Assembly: GCF_004345365.1 (NCBI RefSeq)
Contig: NZ_SLVF01000013.1
Coordinates: 124,001-188,000 of the forward strand
DNA length: 64,000 nt
Direction: 5' to 3'
DNA from: Kribbella sp. VKM Ac-2568
Lineage (GTDB): Bacteria; Actinomycetota; Actinomycetes; Propionibacteriales; Kribbellaceae
The notes beneath the pieces were generated by a model, which was not told where the DNA came from, searched no databases, and was given only the letters and a program-made list of their open reading frames with translations. Below, in pieces: positions 16,732-25,781 of this stretch. A program made the position numbers and the translations under genes. Position 1 is the first letter of the stretch. Each line of letters starts with the position of its first letter.

Positions 16732-17190
16732 GTGGCCGAGAAGACCAGTCCCGACCGCACGGATCACAACATCACGCTGGACGCCCAGGACGATCGCTGG
16801 GAGTGGCGTCGCAAGATCCGTGCGAACCCGCGCAAGCACCTGATCTACCGGATGGGGGTGGGGGTGGTCGGTGGCCTGCTCCTCGTCGCCGCGCCACTGA
16901 CCGGTTGGCTGCCCGGACCGGGCGGCATCCCCTTGTTCATCCTGGGTCTGGCCGTGCTGTCGAGCGAGTTCGAGTGGGCGCAGCGGCTGCTCTACCGGGT
17001 GAAGGGCTGGGTCCAGGAACTCACCGCCTGGACCGGCAAGCAGCCGGCCTGGCTGAAGGCGCTCGGTACCGTCGCGCTGTTCCTCTGCGTGCTGGTGGCG
17101 ATCTGGCTCTACCTGGCCGTGCTCGGCGTTCCCGGCTGGTTGCCCGACTCGTGGGAGTCCTTCCTCCACAAGCTGCCTCTGCTGGGGTGA
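16732..17190 (+). CDS. PGPGW-family (TIGR02611-like) small membrane protein
   Basis: 152 residues. A charged cytosolic N terminus (about 40 residues, DRWEWRRKIRANP) precedes a hydrophobic hairpin containing LPGPGGIPLFILGLAVLSSEFEWAQRLL, the hallmark of actinobacterial PGPGW proteins, and a third helix around residues 108-130. Molecular function unknown. Start GTG 16732, with GGGGAG just upstream. It stands 25 bases after the broken VanY gene on the same strand. Confidence 0.8.
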   Translation: MAEKTSPDRTDHNITLDAQDDRWEWRRKIRANPRKHLIYRMGVGVVGGLLLVAAPLTGWLPGPGGIPLFILGLAVLSSEFEWAQRLLYRVKGWVQELTAWTGKQPAWLKALGTVALFLCVLVAIWLYLAVLGVPGWLPDSWESFLHKLPLLG

Positions 17191-17200
17191 TGAGCTTGAG

Positions 17201-17218
17201 CCTCACATCAGTGTGAGG
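17201..17218. promoter_or_regulatory. Inverted repeat immediately upstream of the MFS gene
   Basis: CCTCACA-TCAG-TGTGAGG: 7-base perfect arms around a 4-base centre, and the right arm provides the GAGGG ribosome site of the ATG at 17227. It could be an operator or an RNA hairpin that sequesters the ribosome site. Confidence 0.35.
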
Positions 17219-17226
17219 GTTTGAGA

Positions 17227-18594
17227 ATGGGCGGCATGAGCCGCCCGAACTCGTCCGCCGCGATCCTGGCCGTGCTGTCCGTCGCGCAGTTCCTGATAGC
17301 TCTCGACTACTCGATCATCTACATCGCGTTGCCGAGCGTCGCCACGGATCTCCGCCTCGACCCGGCCCTCGCCCAGTGGGTGATCAGCGCGTACGCCGTG
17401 CTGTTCGCCGGGTTCCTGGTGGTCGGCGGACGGCTCACGGACCGGCTCGGGGCGAAACGGTTGTTCGTCGTCGCGATCATCGGCTTCGGCCTCGCCAGCG
17501 CGGTCGGCGGTGTCGCCTCCGACGGCACGCTGCTCCTGATCGCGCGAGGCGCCCAAGGTCTCGGCGCCGCCCTGCTGCAACCGGCGATCCTCGGCCTGAT
17601 CGGCACCACCTTCACCGCCGGACCGGCCCGCGGCCGCGCCCTCGCCGTCTGGGGATCGGTCGGCGCCTCCGGCCTGGCCGCGGGCGCGATCCTCGGCGGT
17701 GTGCTGACCAGTGCCTCCTGGCGTCTCACCTTCTTCGTCAACGTGCCGCTCACCCTGCTCGCAGCAGTGGGCGCGACCATCTGGATCACCTCCAACTCGT
17801 CGAGAGTCGCCTCGCGGGTGCCCTTCATAGCCTCAGCCCTCGGTACTGCGACCGTCCTCGCGCTGGTGATCGGCCTGACCCTAGGCACGGATCATCCACT
17901 CGCCGCGGCGAGCAGCCTCGCCCTGGCCGCCGCCCTCTTCCTCGCCTTTGTCCGCAACGAACGCAGGTCCACGAATGCCCTGATCGAGCGCGGACTTCGC
18001 AGTACGGCCTCATTGAAGGCAGGTGCCGCCGCGACCGCGCTCTACATGGCCAGCGTCGGCTCGGAGTTCTACGTGCTGACGCTGCTCCTCCAATCCCAGA
18101 AGGACTACACGCCCCTCCAAGCCGGCCTGGCGTTCCTCCCGCTCGCAGTACTCGTCACTGCCGGCAACACCGCCGCCGAACGCGCCGTACGCCGGTACGG
18201 CCCGCCGGTGGTTCTCGCCGCAGGCTTCGTGATCGCCGCTGTAGGACTCCTGTGGCTAGCACTCGCTCTGGACGGTGCCTCGTACGCCGGGAGCCTGCTG
18301 CCCGGGTTGCTCCTCAGTGGGTTCGGGCACGGGGTGATCTACACGTCAATGTTCATCATCGGCACCCACGACGTGGCTCCTGCCCAGCAAGGCACGGCTG
18401 GCGCCCTGCTGACCACGTCCCAGTACCTAGCCGGAGCCCTGACGATCGCCGTGCTCACTCTGGTACTCACCGCCTCCCCCGGCCCCGCCCAGTTCCGCAC
18501 GGCCTTCCTGCTGACCACCGCGGCCGCAGCGGGAGGCGCAGTACTGGCGCTGAGGCGGGCTGTGGTGAGGCAGGCGGTCACGCAGGAGTGCTGA
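17227..18594 (+). CDS. MFS drug-efflux-type transporter (DHA2-like)
   Basis: 455-residue polytopic membrane protein, probably 14 helices judging by length and hydrophobic spacing. Family marks: the N-terminal LIALDYSIIYIALPSVATDL (motif D1 of DHA2), GGRLTDRLGAKRLFV (motif A) and RGAQGLGAALLQPAILGLIG with motif-C-like WGSVGASGLAAGAILGGVL. Likely proton-coupled efflux of a small molecule; substrate unknown. ATG 17227 has GAGGG seven bases upstream, within an inverted repeat. Its 3' end overlaps the convergent FAD monooxygenase by 17 bases. Confidence 0.85.
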   Translation: MGGMSRPNSSAAILAVLSVAQFLIALDYSIIYIALPSVATDLRLDPALAQWVISAYAVLFAGFLVVGGRLTDRLGAKRLFVVAIIGFGLASAVGGVASDGTLLLIARGAQGLGAALLQPAILGLIGTTFTAGPARGRALAVWGSVGASGLAAGAILGGVLTSASWRLTFFVNVPLTLLAAVGATIWITSNSSRVASRVPFIASALGTATVLALVIGLTLGTDHPLAAASSLALAAALFLAFVRNERRSTNALIERGLRSTASLKAGAAATALYMASVGSEFYVLTLLLQSQKDYTPLQAGLAFLPLAVLVTAGNTAAERAVRRYGPPVVLAAGFVIAAVGLLWLALALDGASYAGSLLPGLLLSGFGHGVIYTSMFIIGTHDVAPAQQGTAGALLTTSQYLAGALTIAVLTLVLTASPGPAQFRTAFLLTTAAAAGGAVLALRRAVVRQAVTQEC

Positions 18595-19756
18595 CGGCGT
18601 AGTCGCGAATCGGGAGTCCGCTGCTCCTCTTCTGGCCCATCCGGAGCATCTGGTTCAGCAGGAACGCGTTGCCGAGCAGGCGGTTCCGCGCCGCGAGGCC
18701 GAAGCGAGTGCTCGGCGCGAGGAACTTGCCGGTGCGGTTGCCCCCGGACTGGCAAGCCTGGACCGGCTTGCGCAGTTGCCGTTCGTACGCCGCGAACGCG
18801 GCCGCGTGGTTGCCACCTGACCTCGTCAACTCCCCTGCGAGCACGTAGGCCGCGACGATCGCAGTACCGGTTCCCATGCCGCCGACGGTCGCTCCGTAAC
18901 CGGCGTCGCCCAGCAAGACCACGCGGCCGGACGACCAACGATCCACGTCGACGCGGCTGATCGAGTCGAAGTACAGCTCGGCGGAGTCAGCCAGTCCGTC
19001 CAGGATCTGCGGCACGTGCCAGCCGAGTCCGCTGTAGGCCTCGCGGAGGATCGCGTGCTGCTGCGCCACGTCCCGCCGGTCGTAGGTGAGCTCGGGCGAA
19101 GCGAAGATGAACATCGCGCCGGCCTTGCCCGGATCCCGATGGTCGACGCCGACGCTGGCGAGCCGCCCGGGCACGTTGTACATCAGCGACTCACCCTCGA
19201 TGCCGAACGAGTTCGGCAACTCCCACCCGGCGATGTAATAGCCCAGGTGGCTGACGTAGTCCCCCTCCGGCCCGAAGGCGAGCCGCCGTACGACGGAGTG
19301 CAGGCCGTCTGCCCCGACGACCAGGTCGAAGGTCCGCGCGGTTCCACTCTCGAAGGTGACGTCGACGCCGCCATCGTGCTGGTCGAGCATGGTGATCGAG
19401 TCCCCGAAGACGTACTCCGCGTCGTGCTTGCTGTGGTCGTAGAGCACGTGGGAGAGATCCGAGCGCAGGACCTCCAGGTCTCCCCCGGCGAACTCCGGCG
19501 GCAGCCGCAGTACCTGCTTGCCGTCCTCGTCGACGAACCGCATCGCGCTGCCGCCGGTCTGCCGGGCGCGGAGATCGTCGAGCACGCCCATCCGCTCGAG
19601 GACGACCTTGTTCACATCGCCCCGGAAGTCGACCGCGTACCCGCCCTGGCGCAGCGCCGGAGCCAGCTCGACGACGGTCACCTCATGGCCGTAACGCCCA
19701 AGCCAGTAGGCGATTGCGGGGCCGGCGACACTCGCGCCGGAGATCAGGATCTTCAT
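18578..19756 (-). CDS. FAD-dependent monooxygenase (TetX/PHBH-like)
   Basis: 392 residues. MKILISGASVAGPAIAYWLGRYGHEVTVVE is a class A flavin monooxygenase N terminus (GxSxxG FAD motif), DLVVGADGLHSVVRRLAFG carries the DG motif and VVLLGDAGYGATVGGMGTGTAIVAAYVLAGEL the GD motif. Such enzymes hydroxylate aromatic or polyketide-like compounds with NAD(P)H and O2, and some inactivate antibiotics. ATG 19756 has GAGAGGA upstream. It is divergent from a TetR gene across a 102-base region holding two operators, so xenobiotic-inducible expression is likely. Confidence 0.85.
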   Translation of the reverse strand: MKILISGASVAGPAIAYWLGRYGHEVTVVELAPALRQGGYAVDFRGDVNKVVLERMGVLDDLRARQTGGSAMRFVDEDGKQVLRLPPEFAGGDLEVLRSDLSHVLYDHSKHDAEYVFGDSITMLDQHDGGVDVTFESGTARTFDLVVGADGLHSVVRRLAFGPEGDYVSHLGYYIAGWELPNSFGIEGESLMYNVPGRLASVGVDHRDPGKAGAMFIFASPELTYDRRDVAQQHAILREAYSGLGWHVPQILDGLADSAELYFDSISRVDVDRWSSGRVVLLGDAGYGATVGGMGTGTAIVAAYVLAGELTRSGGNHAAAFAAYERQLRKPVQACQSGGNRTGKFLAPSTRFGLAARNRLLGNAFLLNQMLRMGQKRSSGLPIRDYAVSTPA

Positions 19757-19777
19757 CGGAATCCTCTCGGGACTGAA

Positions 19778-19798
19778 ACTGTGTCCGACGGACACAGT
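19778..19798. promoter_or_regulatory. TetR operator O1, perfect 21-base palindrome
   Basis: Arms ACTGTGTCCG and CGGACACAGT surround a single central base. It lies 22 bases upstream of the monooxygenase ATG and directly abuts the second site. Size and symmetry are typical of TetR-family operators. Confidence 0.7.
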
Positions 19799-19819
19799 AA
19801 TGTGTATGGTAGACACAGT
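19799..19819. promoter_or_regulatory. TetR operator O2, degenerate copy of O1
   Basis: Aligned base for base with O1 it keeps the right half GACACAGT exactly and the core TGTGT of the left half, while the centre differs. It abuts O1 with no spacer and lies 40 bases upstream of the tetR ATG. Confidence 0.6.
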
Positions 19820-19858
19820 TGTTCGCCGACGCCAACCCGATGAGCGAGGACCCCCGCG

Positions 19859-20548
19859 ATGACCGACCTGCTCTGGGGGCGTCAGCAGCCGCCGAGCCGT
19901 GGGCCGAAACCCGCGATGACACTGGACGGCATCGCCCGCGCCGCGATCGCGATCGCCGACGCCGAAGGGCTCGACGCGGTCTCCATGCAGCGCGTCGCCG
20001 GCGAGCTGCCCTTCACCAAGATGGCCCTGTACCGCTACGTGCCCGGCAAGGCGGAACTCGTCGCGGTGATGACCGACCTCGCGATGGGCCTGCCGCCTGA
20101 ACACCCCGAACGGCCATGGCGAGAGGCCCTCAAGACCTGGGCGCTCGACCTCTACGCGGGCTTCGAGATGCACCCCTGGCTGCTTCTCTCGACGGTTGGT
20201 CGCCGCGCGCTCGGACCGAACGAGCTCACCTGGATGGACCGCGGAGTACAGGCTCTGGCCGGCAGCGGCCTGAACGGTGGCGAGCAGCTCGATTCACTGG
20301 CGGTGATCGCCGGACACGTGCGGACGATCGCCCAGCAGTCACTGACGCTGCCGGGTGGAACCACGGGAACGACCGAGGAGGACATCACCGCCACCCTCAC
20401 GGAGGTGCTGAGCGCACAGGCCGAGCGTTTCCCCAGCCTGGCCGCGGCGCTGGGGACGGCCGCGGGCTCCGAGAATCAGGGCCTCGAGTTCGGGCTCGAC
20501 CGCATCCTCGACGGCATCGAGCTGCTGATCACCGCACGGAAGGACTGA
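19859..20548 (+). CDS. TetR/AcrR family repressor
   Basis: 229 residues. The N-terminal helix-turn-helix is LDGIARAAIAIADAEGLDAVSMQRVAGELPFTKMALYRYVPGKAELVAVM (about residues 22-72), followed by a ligand-binding domain of the TetR_C type. The start ATG 19859 follows GAGGA by nine bases. Most probably it represses itself and the divergent FAD monooxygenase through the two abutting operators; the inducer may be the monooxygenase substrate. The 3' end overlaps the convergent AraC gene by 20 bases. Confidence 0.88.
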   Translation: MTDLLWGRQQPPSRGPKPAMTLDGIARAAIAIADAEGLDAVSMQRVAGELPFTKMALYRYVPGKAELVAVMTDLAMGLPPEHPERPWREALKTWALDLYAGFEMHPWLLLSTVGRRALGPNELTWMDRGVQALAGSGLNGGEQLDSLAVIAGHVRTIAQQSLTLPGGTTGTTEEDITATLTEVLSAQAERFPSLAAALGTAAGSENQGLEFGLDRILDGIELLITARKD

Positions 20549-21425
20549 GCCTGGGCGCGTTGAAACGTTGCCGATAGGTGGACGCGCTCAACCCGTAGTG
20601 GGACTTGAACCGCCGGGCGAAGTAGTTCTGATCCGGCCAGCCCACCGACTCTCCGATCCGGCTGATCGGGTCGTCGGTGTGCAACAGCCGATCGGCCGCG
20701 AGCTCGACCCGATGCCGGGACAGATAGGCCATCGGCGGCAGGCCCGTGGCCGACTTGAAGAGCCGGACCAGGTAGCCCGGCGCCAGGTGCAGCTTGTCGG
20801 CCAGTTCGGTGAGTGTCCACTGCCTGGCCGGATCGGCCTCCATCATCCGCATCGCGTCCAGTACTGCGGGATGTGTCTGACCCCGGAGATCGTCACGGTC
20901 GCCGACCGTCCGCGCGACGCAACTCAGGTACAGCGACAACCGGCCGACGATGTCGCCGCGATGCCGGCTGACCGGCTGGTCGCGCAACTGCCGCAGCCCG
21001 TCGAGGTGCTCGACCCCTTCGGCGAAGGTGGCCGGATCGAGATGCGTGGTGAGGATGCCACGTCGCTGCGCCGAGAACGGGCCGGTCCACAAGAGATAAC
21101 CCAGCAAGGGATCCTCGCGGGTCCAGGCCAGCTCGCGCTGCACCAGGTCGGCCGAGAAGCAGCAGTTGTAGACCTCGAGCGCGCGGCACTCCTCGTACTC
21201 GTGCCAGACCCCCGGCCGGAGCAGGATGAGGTCGCCGACCGCGAGTTGCTGGCGTCCCGCGAGGCTGTGATGGACGCCTTCTCCCCCGGTCACCAGAGCG
21301 AGTTCGAAGAAGCTGTGCGTGTGCAGCGGGTGCGAATTCTCGTGCACGTGCGGACCTGCGTGCACCAGCGTCCCATCGACGAAGTGCAGCAGCGTCCCGG
21401 TGGTCTTGACAGGCTCGTCGGCCAT
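20529..21425 (-). CDS. AraC-family transcriptional regulator with N-terminal cupin
   Basis: 298 residues. The cupin sensor domain (HVHENSHPLHTHSFFELALVTGGEG with LRPGVWHEY) occupies the first ~100 residues; the C-terminal ~100 residues form the double helix-turn-helix (WTLTELADKLHLAPGYLVRLFKSATGLPPMAYLSRHRVELAADRLL ... ISRIGESVGWPDQNYFARRFKSHYG). Layout matches RhaS/RhaR-type sugar regulators, and it is divergent from the rhamnosidase/ABC operon, so control of rhamnoside use is a good inference. ATG 21425 gives the full cupin domain. Confidence 0.88.
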   Translation of the reverse strand: MADEPVKTTGTLLHFVDGTLVHAGPHVHENSHPLHTHSFFELALVTGGEGVHHSLAGRQQLAVGDLILLRPGVWHEYEECRALEVYNCCFSADLVQRELAWTREDPLLGYLLWTGPFSAQRRGILTTHLDPATFAEGVEHLDGLRQLRDQPVSRHRGDIVGRLSLYLSCVARTVGDRDDLRGQTHPAVLDAMRMMEADPARQWTLTELADKLHLAPGYLVRLFKSATGLPPMAYLSRHRVELAADRLLHTDDPISRIGESVGWPDQNYFARRFKSHYGLSASTYRQRFNAPRLSPSVR

Positions 21426-21576
21426 GCCTCACGTTACCGCCCAAGGTGCATTTTGTGCTACCACGAGTGCACTGCGGGCTAGCCCCCGGCCGCCGTCGGC
21501 CGCAGGATCATGGGACAGGCGAAACCTTCCCGCCACCCATCCGAAACAGAATCAAGCCCTTCGCCAGAGCAGTCAC

Positions 21577-21588
21577 TGAATCGTTTCA
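21577..21588. promoter_or_regulatory. LacI-type operator-like dyad upstream of the rhamnosidase operon
   Basis: TGAATCGTTTCA is one base off the perfect TGAAACGTTTCA dyad with the central CG typical of LacI/GalR operators, and lies 20 bases before the rhamnosidase ATG. No LacI gene is in the window; the AraC regulator adjoins. GTGCA-type repeats at about 21441-21470 could be the AraC site. Confidence 0.4.
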
Positions 21589-21607
21589 CTCGCCCGGTTG
21601 GAGTCAC

Positions 21608-24433
21608 ATGTCGAACGTCGCCGCAGCCAGCCCCCGCACCCCTGCCACCCCGCTCGCCGCTCCCTCCTCACCTCGCTTCGAACATCGCACCGACGCCGGG
21701 CCCGTGCTGGGCATCGGCACCGCCACCCCACGCCTGTCCTGGCAGGTCCCGACGGCTGCCGATGGGTATGAGCAGACGGCGTACGAGGTCGAGATCGTCA
21801 CCAGTGGCACGGCGCAGACCCATCCGGTTGAGTCCGGCGAGCAGGTGCTGGTTCCCTGGCCGGGCGAGCCGTTGAGGTCGCGGGAGTCGGCGCAGGTCCG
21901 GGTACGGGTCCGGGGCGACGGTGACTGGAGCGACTGGAGCGCGCCCGCGACGGTCGAGGCCGGACTGCTCAGTGCCGACGACTGGACCGCGCGGTTCGTG
22001 AGTCCGCGCGAGATCGGTGCCGTCGGTTCACCCGCGCCCGTGCTCGGCGGCGTGCTCCAACTGCCTGACGGGATCAGCCGCGCCCGGCTGTACTCCACCG
22101 CGCACGGTATCTACCTGCCCGAACTCAATGGCGAGCGAGTCGGCCAGGACGAGCTCGCACCCGGCTGGACGGCGTACCAGCAGCGGCTTCGCTACCAGAC
22201 GTACGAAGTGACCGACCTCGTCCGCGCCGGCGAGAACCGGCTCGAGTTCCTGGTCGGCAACGGCTGGTACCGCGGCCGCCTCGGCTTCCACGGCAAGAAC
22301 TCCCTGTACGGCGACCGGCTGGCTGTCCTCGCGCAGCTCGAGGTCACCACCTCTGATGGCGAGATTCACGTCTTCGGCAGCGACGAGACCTGGACCGCTC
22401 ACGAGAGCGCGATCATCACTGACGACCTGTATGACGGCCAGAGCACCGACCTCCGCCGGGTCGCGGGCCAGACAACCGCGGTCGATGTGCTCGACGCCGA
22501 CCTCAACCTCCTCGTCGCCCCCGACGGCCCGCCGGTGCGAGTCACCGACGTACTGGCCGCCGTCGAGATCACCACCTCCCCGGCCGGCAAGACGTTGGTC
22601 GACTTCGGGCAGAACCTCGTCGGCAGGGTCCGGCTCAAGGTCCGCGGCGGATCCGCCGGCGACGAGGTCGTCCTGCGCCACGCCGAAGTACTGGAGAACG
22701 GCGAGCTCGGCGTACGCCCGCTCCGCACTGCCAAGGCCACTGACTCCTACATCCTGGCCGGGCCCGACGAGGTGACGCTCGACTCGCCGCTCACCTTCCA
22801 CGGCTTCCGGTACGCCGAGGTCACGGGCGTCCCGGATCTTCGCAAGGAAGACCTCGAGGCCGTCGTGATCAACTCCGACCTGCGCCGGACCGGTTGGTTC
22901 GAGTCGTCGCACGATCTCCTCAACCGCTTCCACGACAACGTGGTCTGGGGGATGCGCGGCAACTTCGTCGACGTACCGACCGACTGTCCGCAGCGCGATG
23001 AGCGGCTCGGCTGGACCGGCGACATCCAGGTCTTCTCCCCCACCGCGAGCTTCCTGTTCGACACCGCCGGGTTCCTCACCGGCTGGCTGGCCGATCTGGC
23101 CGCGGAGCAGCAGAAGGACGGCTCGGTGCCGTTCGTCGTACCGGACATCCTCCGGCAGGCCGGGCCGGCGACCGCGGCCTGGGGTGACGCGGCAACGATC
23201 GTCCCGTGGGTGATCTACGAGCGGACCGGGGATGTCGGCCTGCTGGCTCGTCAGCTGCCGAGCATGCGGGCGTGGGTGGACCGGATGGCCGACCTGGCCG
23301 GCAACGACCTGCTCTGGGCCGGCGGATTCCAGTTCGGCGACTGGCTCGACCCGACGGCGCCACCGGAGAACCCCTTCCGCGCGAAGGCGGACCCAGACGT
23401 CATCGCCACCGCGCACCTTGCCCGCTCCGCCGAGGTGGTCGCGCAGGCGGCCGAGCTGGTCGGCGATGCCGAACTGGCCCGGGAGTACGCCGACCTGGCC
23501 GCCCGCGTCCGGCAGGCGTTCGCGGCGGAGTACACCACGGATGGCGGGCGCGTGCTGAGCGACGCCGCGACAACCTACGCCCTCGCGCTCCAATGGGCCT
23601 TGCTGCCGACTGACGAACAGCGCCGTCGCGCCGGCGAACGCCTCGCGGATCTGGTCCGTACAGCAGGCTTCCGGATCAGCACCGGTTTCGTCGGTACGCC
23701 GCTGATGGCCGACGCGTTGGCCGATTCCGGACATCCTGACCTCGCATACCGCCTTCTGCTGCAGACAGGCTGCCCCTCTTGGCTGTACGCAGTGACGATG
23801 GGCGCGACGACGGTCTGGGAACGCTGGGACAGCATGCTGCCGGACGGCAGCATCAACCCCGGCCAGATGACGTCGTTCAACCACTACGCGCTCGGTGCGG
23901 TGGCCGACTGGATGCACCGCCGGGTCGCCGGTCTCGCACCAGGCGATCCGGGGTACCGGACGATCGTGGTGCGCCCGCTCCTCACCTCCCAACTCACCAG
24001 CGCGGCGGCGAAGCACCTCACGCCGTACGGCGAGGCCGCCGTCTCGTGGAGCCGGGCGGACGGACAGGTGCGGCTCAGCGTCACCGTGCCGGTCGGTTCA
24101 CGGGCAGAGGTCCACGTACCCGGCGAAAGCGCACCGAGCAGCGTCGGTCACGGCACGCACGAGTGGACTGCCGACGACCCGCACGCCGTGGCGACGCAAC
24201 TGCCGGCTGATGCAAGCATCCGGCAGCTGATGGACCACGAAGCCAGCTGGGACGCGGTCGCGACCGCGGCCCGGAACCACGAGATCGTCACCGATGACGC
24301 CGAGCTCGCCGCCCGGCTCGAGCGCTACCTCGACCAGCCGGCCGCTCAGCTGGTCGAAGCCATCAGCCCACGAGGCTTCTCGCCCACCGCCGAGGCCCTG
24401 CAGGCCGAGCTCGACGGTCTACTCCACCCCTGA
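21608..24433 (+). CDS. Alpha-L-rhamnosidase, GH78
   Basis: 941 residues, the usual length for multidomain GH78 enzymes, which hydrolyse terminal alpha-L-rhamnose by inversion. An N-terminal Ig-like domain, an N-terminal beta-sandwich (ARLYSTAHGIYLPELNGERVG ... LAPGWTAYQQRLRYQTYEVTDL), the catalytic (alpha/alpha)6 barrel and a C-terminal beta domain can be followed. The diagnostic block DVPTDCPQRDERLGWTGD at about 455-472 carries conserved acidic residues, and ATTVWERWD plus MTSFNHYALGAVADW come near the end of the barrel. No signal peptide is visible, so it probably acts on imported oligosaccharides. ATG 21608 follows GGAG. First gene of an operon with an ABC sugar importer. Confidence 0.93.
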   Translation: MSNVAAASPRTPATPLAAPSSPRFEHRTDAGPVLGIGTATPRLSWQVPTAADGYEQTAYEVEIVTSGTAQTHPVESGEQVLVPWPGEPLRSRESAQVRVRVRGDGDWSDWSAPATVEAGLLSADDWTARFVSPREIGAVGSPAPVLGGVLQLPDGISRARLYSTAHGIYLPELNGERVGQDELAPGWTAYQQRLRYQTYEVTDLVRAGENRLEFLVGNGWYRGRLGFHGKNSLYGDRLAVLAQLEVTTSDGEIHVFGSDETWTAHESAIITDDLYDGQSTDLRRVAGQTTAVDVLDADLNLLVAPDGPPVRVTDVLAAVEITTSPAGKTLVDFGQNLVGRVRLKVRGGSAGDEVVLRHAEVLENGELGVRPLRTAKATDSYILAGPDEVTLDSPLTFHGFRYAEVTGVPDLRKEDLEAVVINSDLRRTGWFESSHDLLNRFHDNVVWGMRGNFVDVPTDCPQRDERLGWTGDIQVFSPTASFLFDTAGFLTGWLADLAAEQQKDGSVPFVVPDILRQAGPATAAWGDAATIVPWVIYERTGDVGLLARQLPSMRAWVDRMADLAGNDLLWAGGFQFGDWLDPTAPPENPFRAKADPDVIATAHLARSAEVVAQAAELVGDAELAREYADLAARVRQAFAAEYTTDGGRVLSDAATTYALALQWALLPTDEQRRRAGERLADLVRTAGFRISTGFVGTPLMADALADSGHPDLAYRLLLQTGCPSWLYAVTMGATTVWERWDSMLPDGSINPGQMTSFNHYALGAVADWMHRRVAGLAPGDPGYRTIVVRPLLTSQLTSAAAKHLTPYGEAAVSWSRADGQVRLSVTVPVGSRAEVHVPGESAPSSVGHGTHEWTADDPHAVATQLPADASIRQLMDHEASWDAVATAARNHEIVTDDAELAARLERYLDQPAAQLVEAISPRGFSPTAEALQAELDGLLHP

Positions 24434-24455
24434 TGAACATCCCTTGGAGGTCATG

Positions 24456-25781
24456 ATGACGTTCCGCCCACGCATGAGAGGACTTGCCGTCGTTGCGGCC
24501 GGCTCGCTTGCTCTGACCGCCTGCAGCGCGGGGAGTCTCGGCTCCAGTGACGATGCAGGCGGCGCCGCATCGGTCAGCATCACCTACCTGGCGGGCAACC
24601 TGGAACAGGACGTCAAGGAGGCCAACCAGCTCATCAAGGACTTCACCGCCAAGAACCCCACCGTCACGGTCAAGCTCGAGACCCGGCCGGGCGGCAGCGA
24701 GGGTGACAACATCGTCAAGACCCGGCTGTCGACCGGCGACATGTCCGACGTGTTCGGCTACAACACCGGTTCGCTGTTCCAGGCGATCGCACCGGAGAAG
24801 AACCTCACCCCGATCAGCGACCAGCCCTACATCGGTGACCTGGACGAGAACTTCAAGAAGACGGTGACGGCCGGCGACAAGGTCTACGGGGTGCCGTCGG
24901 GTGGCTTCATGGGCGGCGCGGTCCTCTACAGCATCCCGGTCTACACCAGGCTCGGGCTGAAGGTGCCGGCGACGTGGGCCGAGTTCATGGCCAACAACGC
25001 CAAGATCAAGGCGGCGGGGATCGCGCCGGTGATCCAGACCTACGGCGAGACCTGGACGTCGCAGCTGTTCGTCCTCGGCGACTTCCACAATGTCGCGGCG
25101 GTCGAGCCGGACTTCGCCGACCGGTACACGAAGAACCAGGCGAAGTACGCCACCTCCCCGGCCGCCCTGAAGGGCTTCGAGCACACCCAGCAGGTGCACG
25201 ACGCCGGCTACGAGAACAAGGACTTCGCCTCGGCCAAGCTCCCCGACGGCCTCCGCATGCTTGCCCAGGGCAAGGGTGCGCACTACCCGATCCTGACCGG
25301 TGTGGTCAACGACATGGTCTCCACCTACCCCAACGCCGCCAAGGACGTCGGACTGTTCGCGCTGCCTGGTGACGACGCGAGCAAGAACGGCCTGACCGTG
25401 TGGACTCCCGGCGGCGTCTACATCCCGAACACCACGACCGGCGAGAAGCTGGACGCGGCGAAGAAGTTCCTCGCCTTCATCGCCAGCCCGGACGGCTGCA
25501 AGTCCCTGGCCACCACGGGCGTCCCGACCGGCCCGTACGCGGTCAAGGGATGCGAACTGCCGGCCGACGTACCGCAGTCGATCAAGGACATGCAGCCCTA
25601 CCTCGACAAGTCCGGTGGCTCCAGCCTGGCGCTGGAGTTCGTGTCGCCGGTCAAGGGCCCGTCGCTGGAGCAGATCACCGTCGAGGTCGGCTCCGGCATC
25701 CAGAAGGCCAAGGACGGCGCCGCCCGGTACGACGAGGACGTCAAGAAGCAGGCGCAGCAGCTCGGGCTGGCGGGTTGGTGA
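24456..25781 (+). CDS. ABC sugar transporter substrate-binding lipoprotein (CUT1 type)
   Basis: 441 residues. The signal sequence ends in lipobox LTAC with Cys23, so the mature protein is lipid-anchored outside the membrane. The rest is a type I sugar-binding fold (SITYLAGNLEQDVKEANQLI; YGVPSGGFMGGAVLYSIPVY; NGLTVWTPGGVYIPNTTTGEKLDAAKKFLAFIASPDGCKSL). Two ATGs compete; 24456 gives five bases from GGAGG, while 24453 leaves only two. It begins 22 bases after the rhamnosidase stop and overlaps the next permease by four bases. Ligand inferred to be rhamnose or a rhamnosylated oligosaccharide. Confidence 0.9.
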   Translation: MTFRPRMRGLAVVAAGSLALTACSAGSLGSSDDAGGAASVSITYLAGNLEQDVKEANQLIKDFTAKNPTVTVKLETRPGGSEGDNIVKTRLSTGDMSDVFGYNTGSLFQAIAPEKNLTPISDQPYIGDLDENFKKTVTAGDKVYGVPSGGFMGGAVLYSIPVYTRLGLKVPATWAEFMANNAKIKAAGIAPVIQTYGETWTSQLFVLGDFHNVAAVEPDFADRYTKNQAKYATSPAALKGFEHTQQVHDAGYENKDFASAKLPDGLRMLAQGKGAHYPILTGVVNDMVSTYPNAAKDVGLFALPGDDASKNGLTVWTPGGVYIPNTTTGEKLDAAKKFLAFIASPDGCKSLATTGVPTGPYAVKGCELPADVPQSIKDMQPYLDKSGGSSLALEFVSPVKGPSLEQITVEVGSGIQKAKDGAARYDEDVKKQAQQLGLAGW

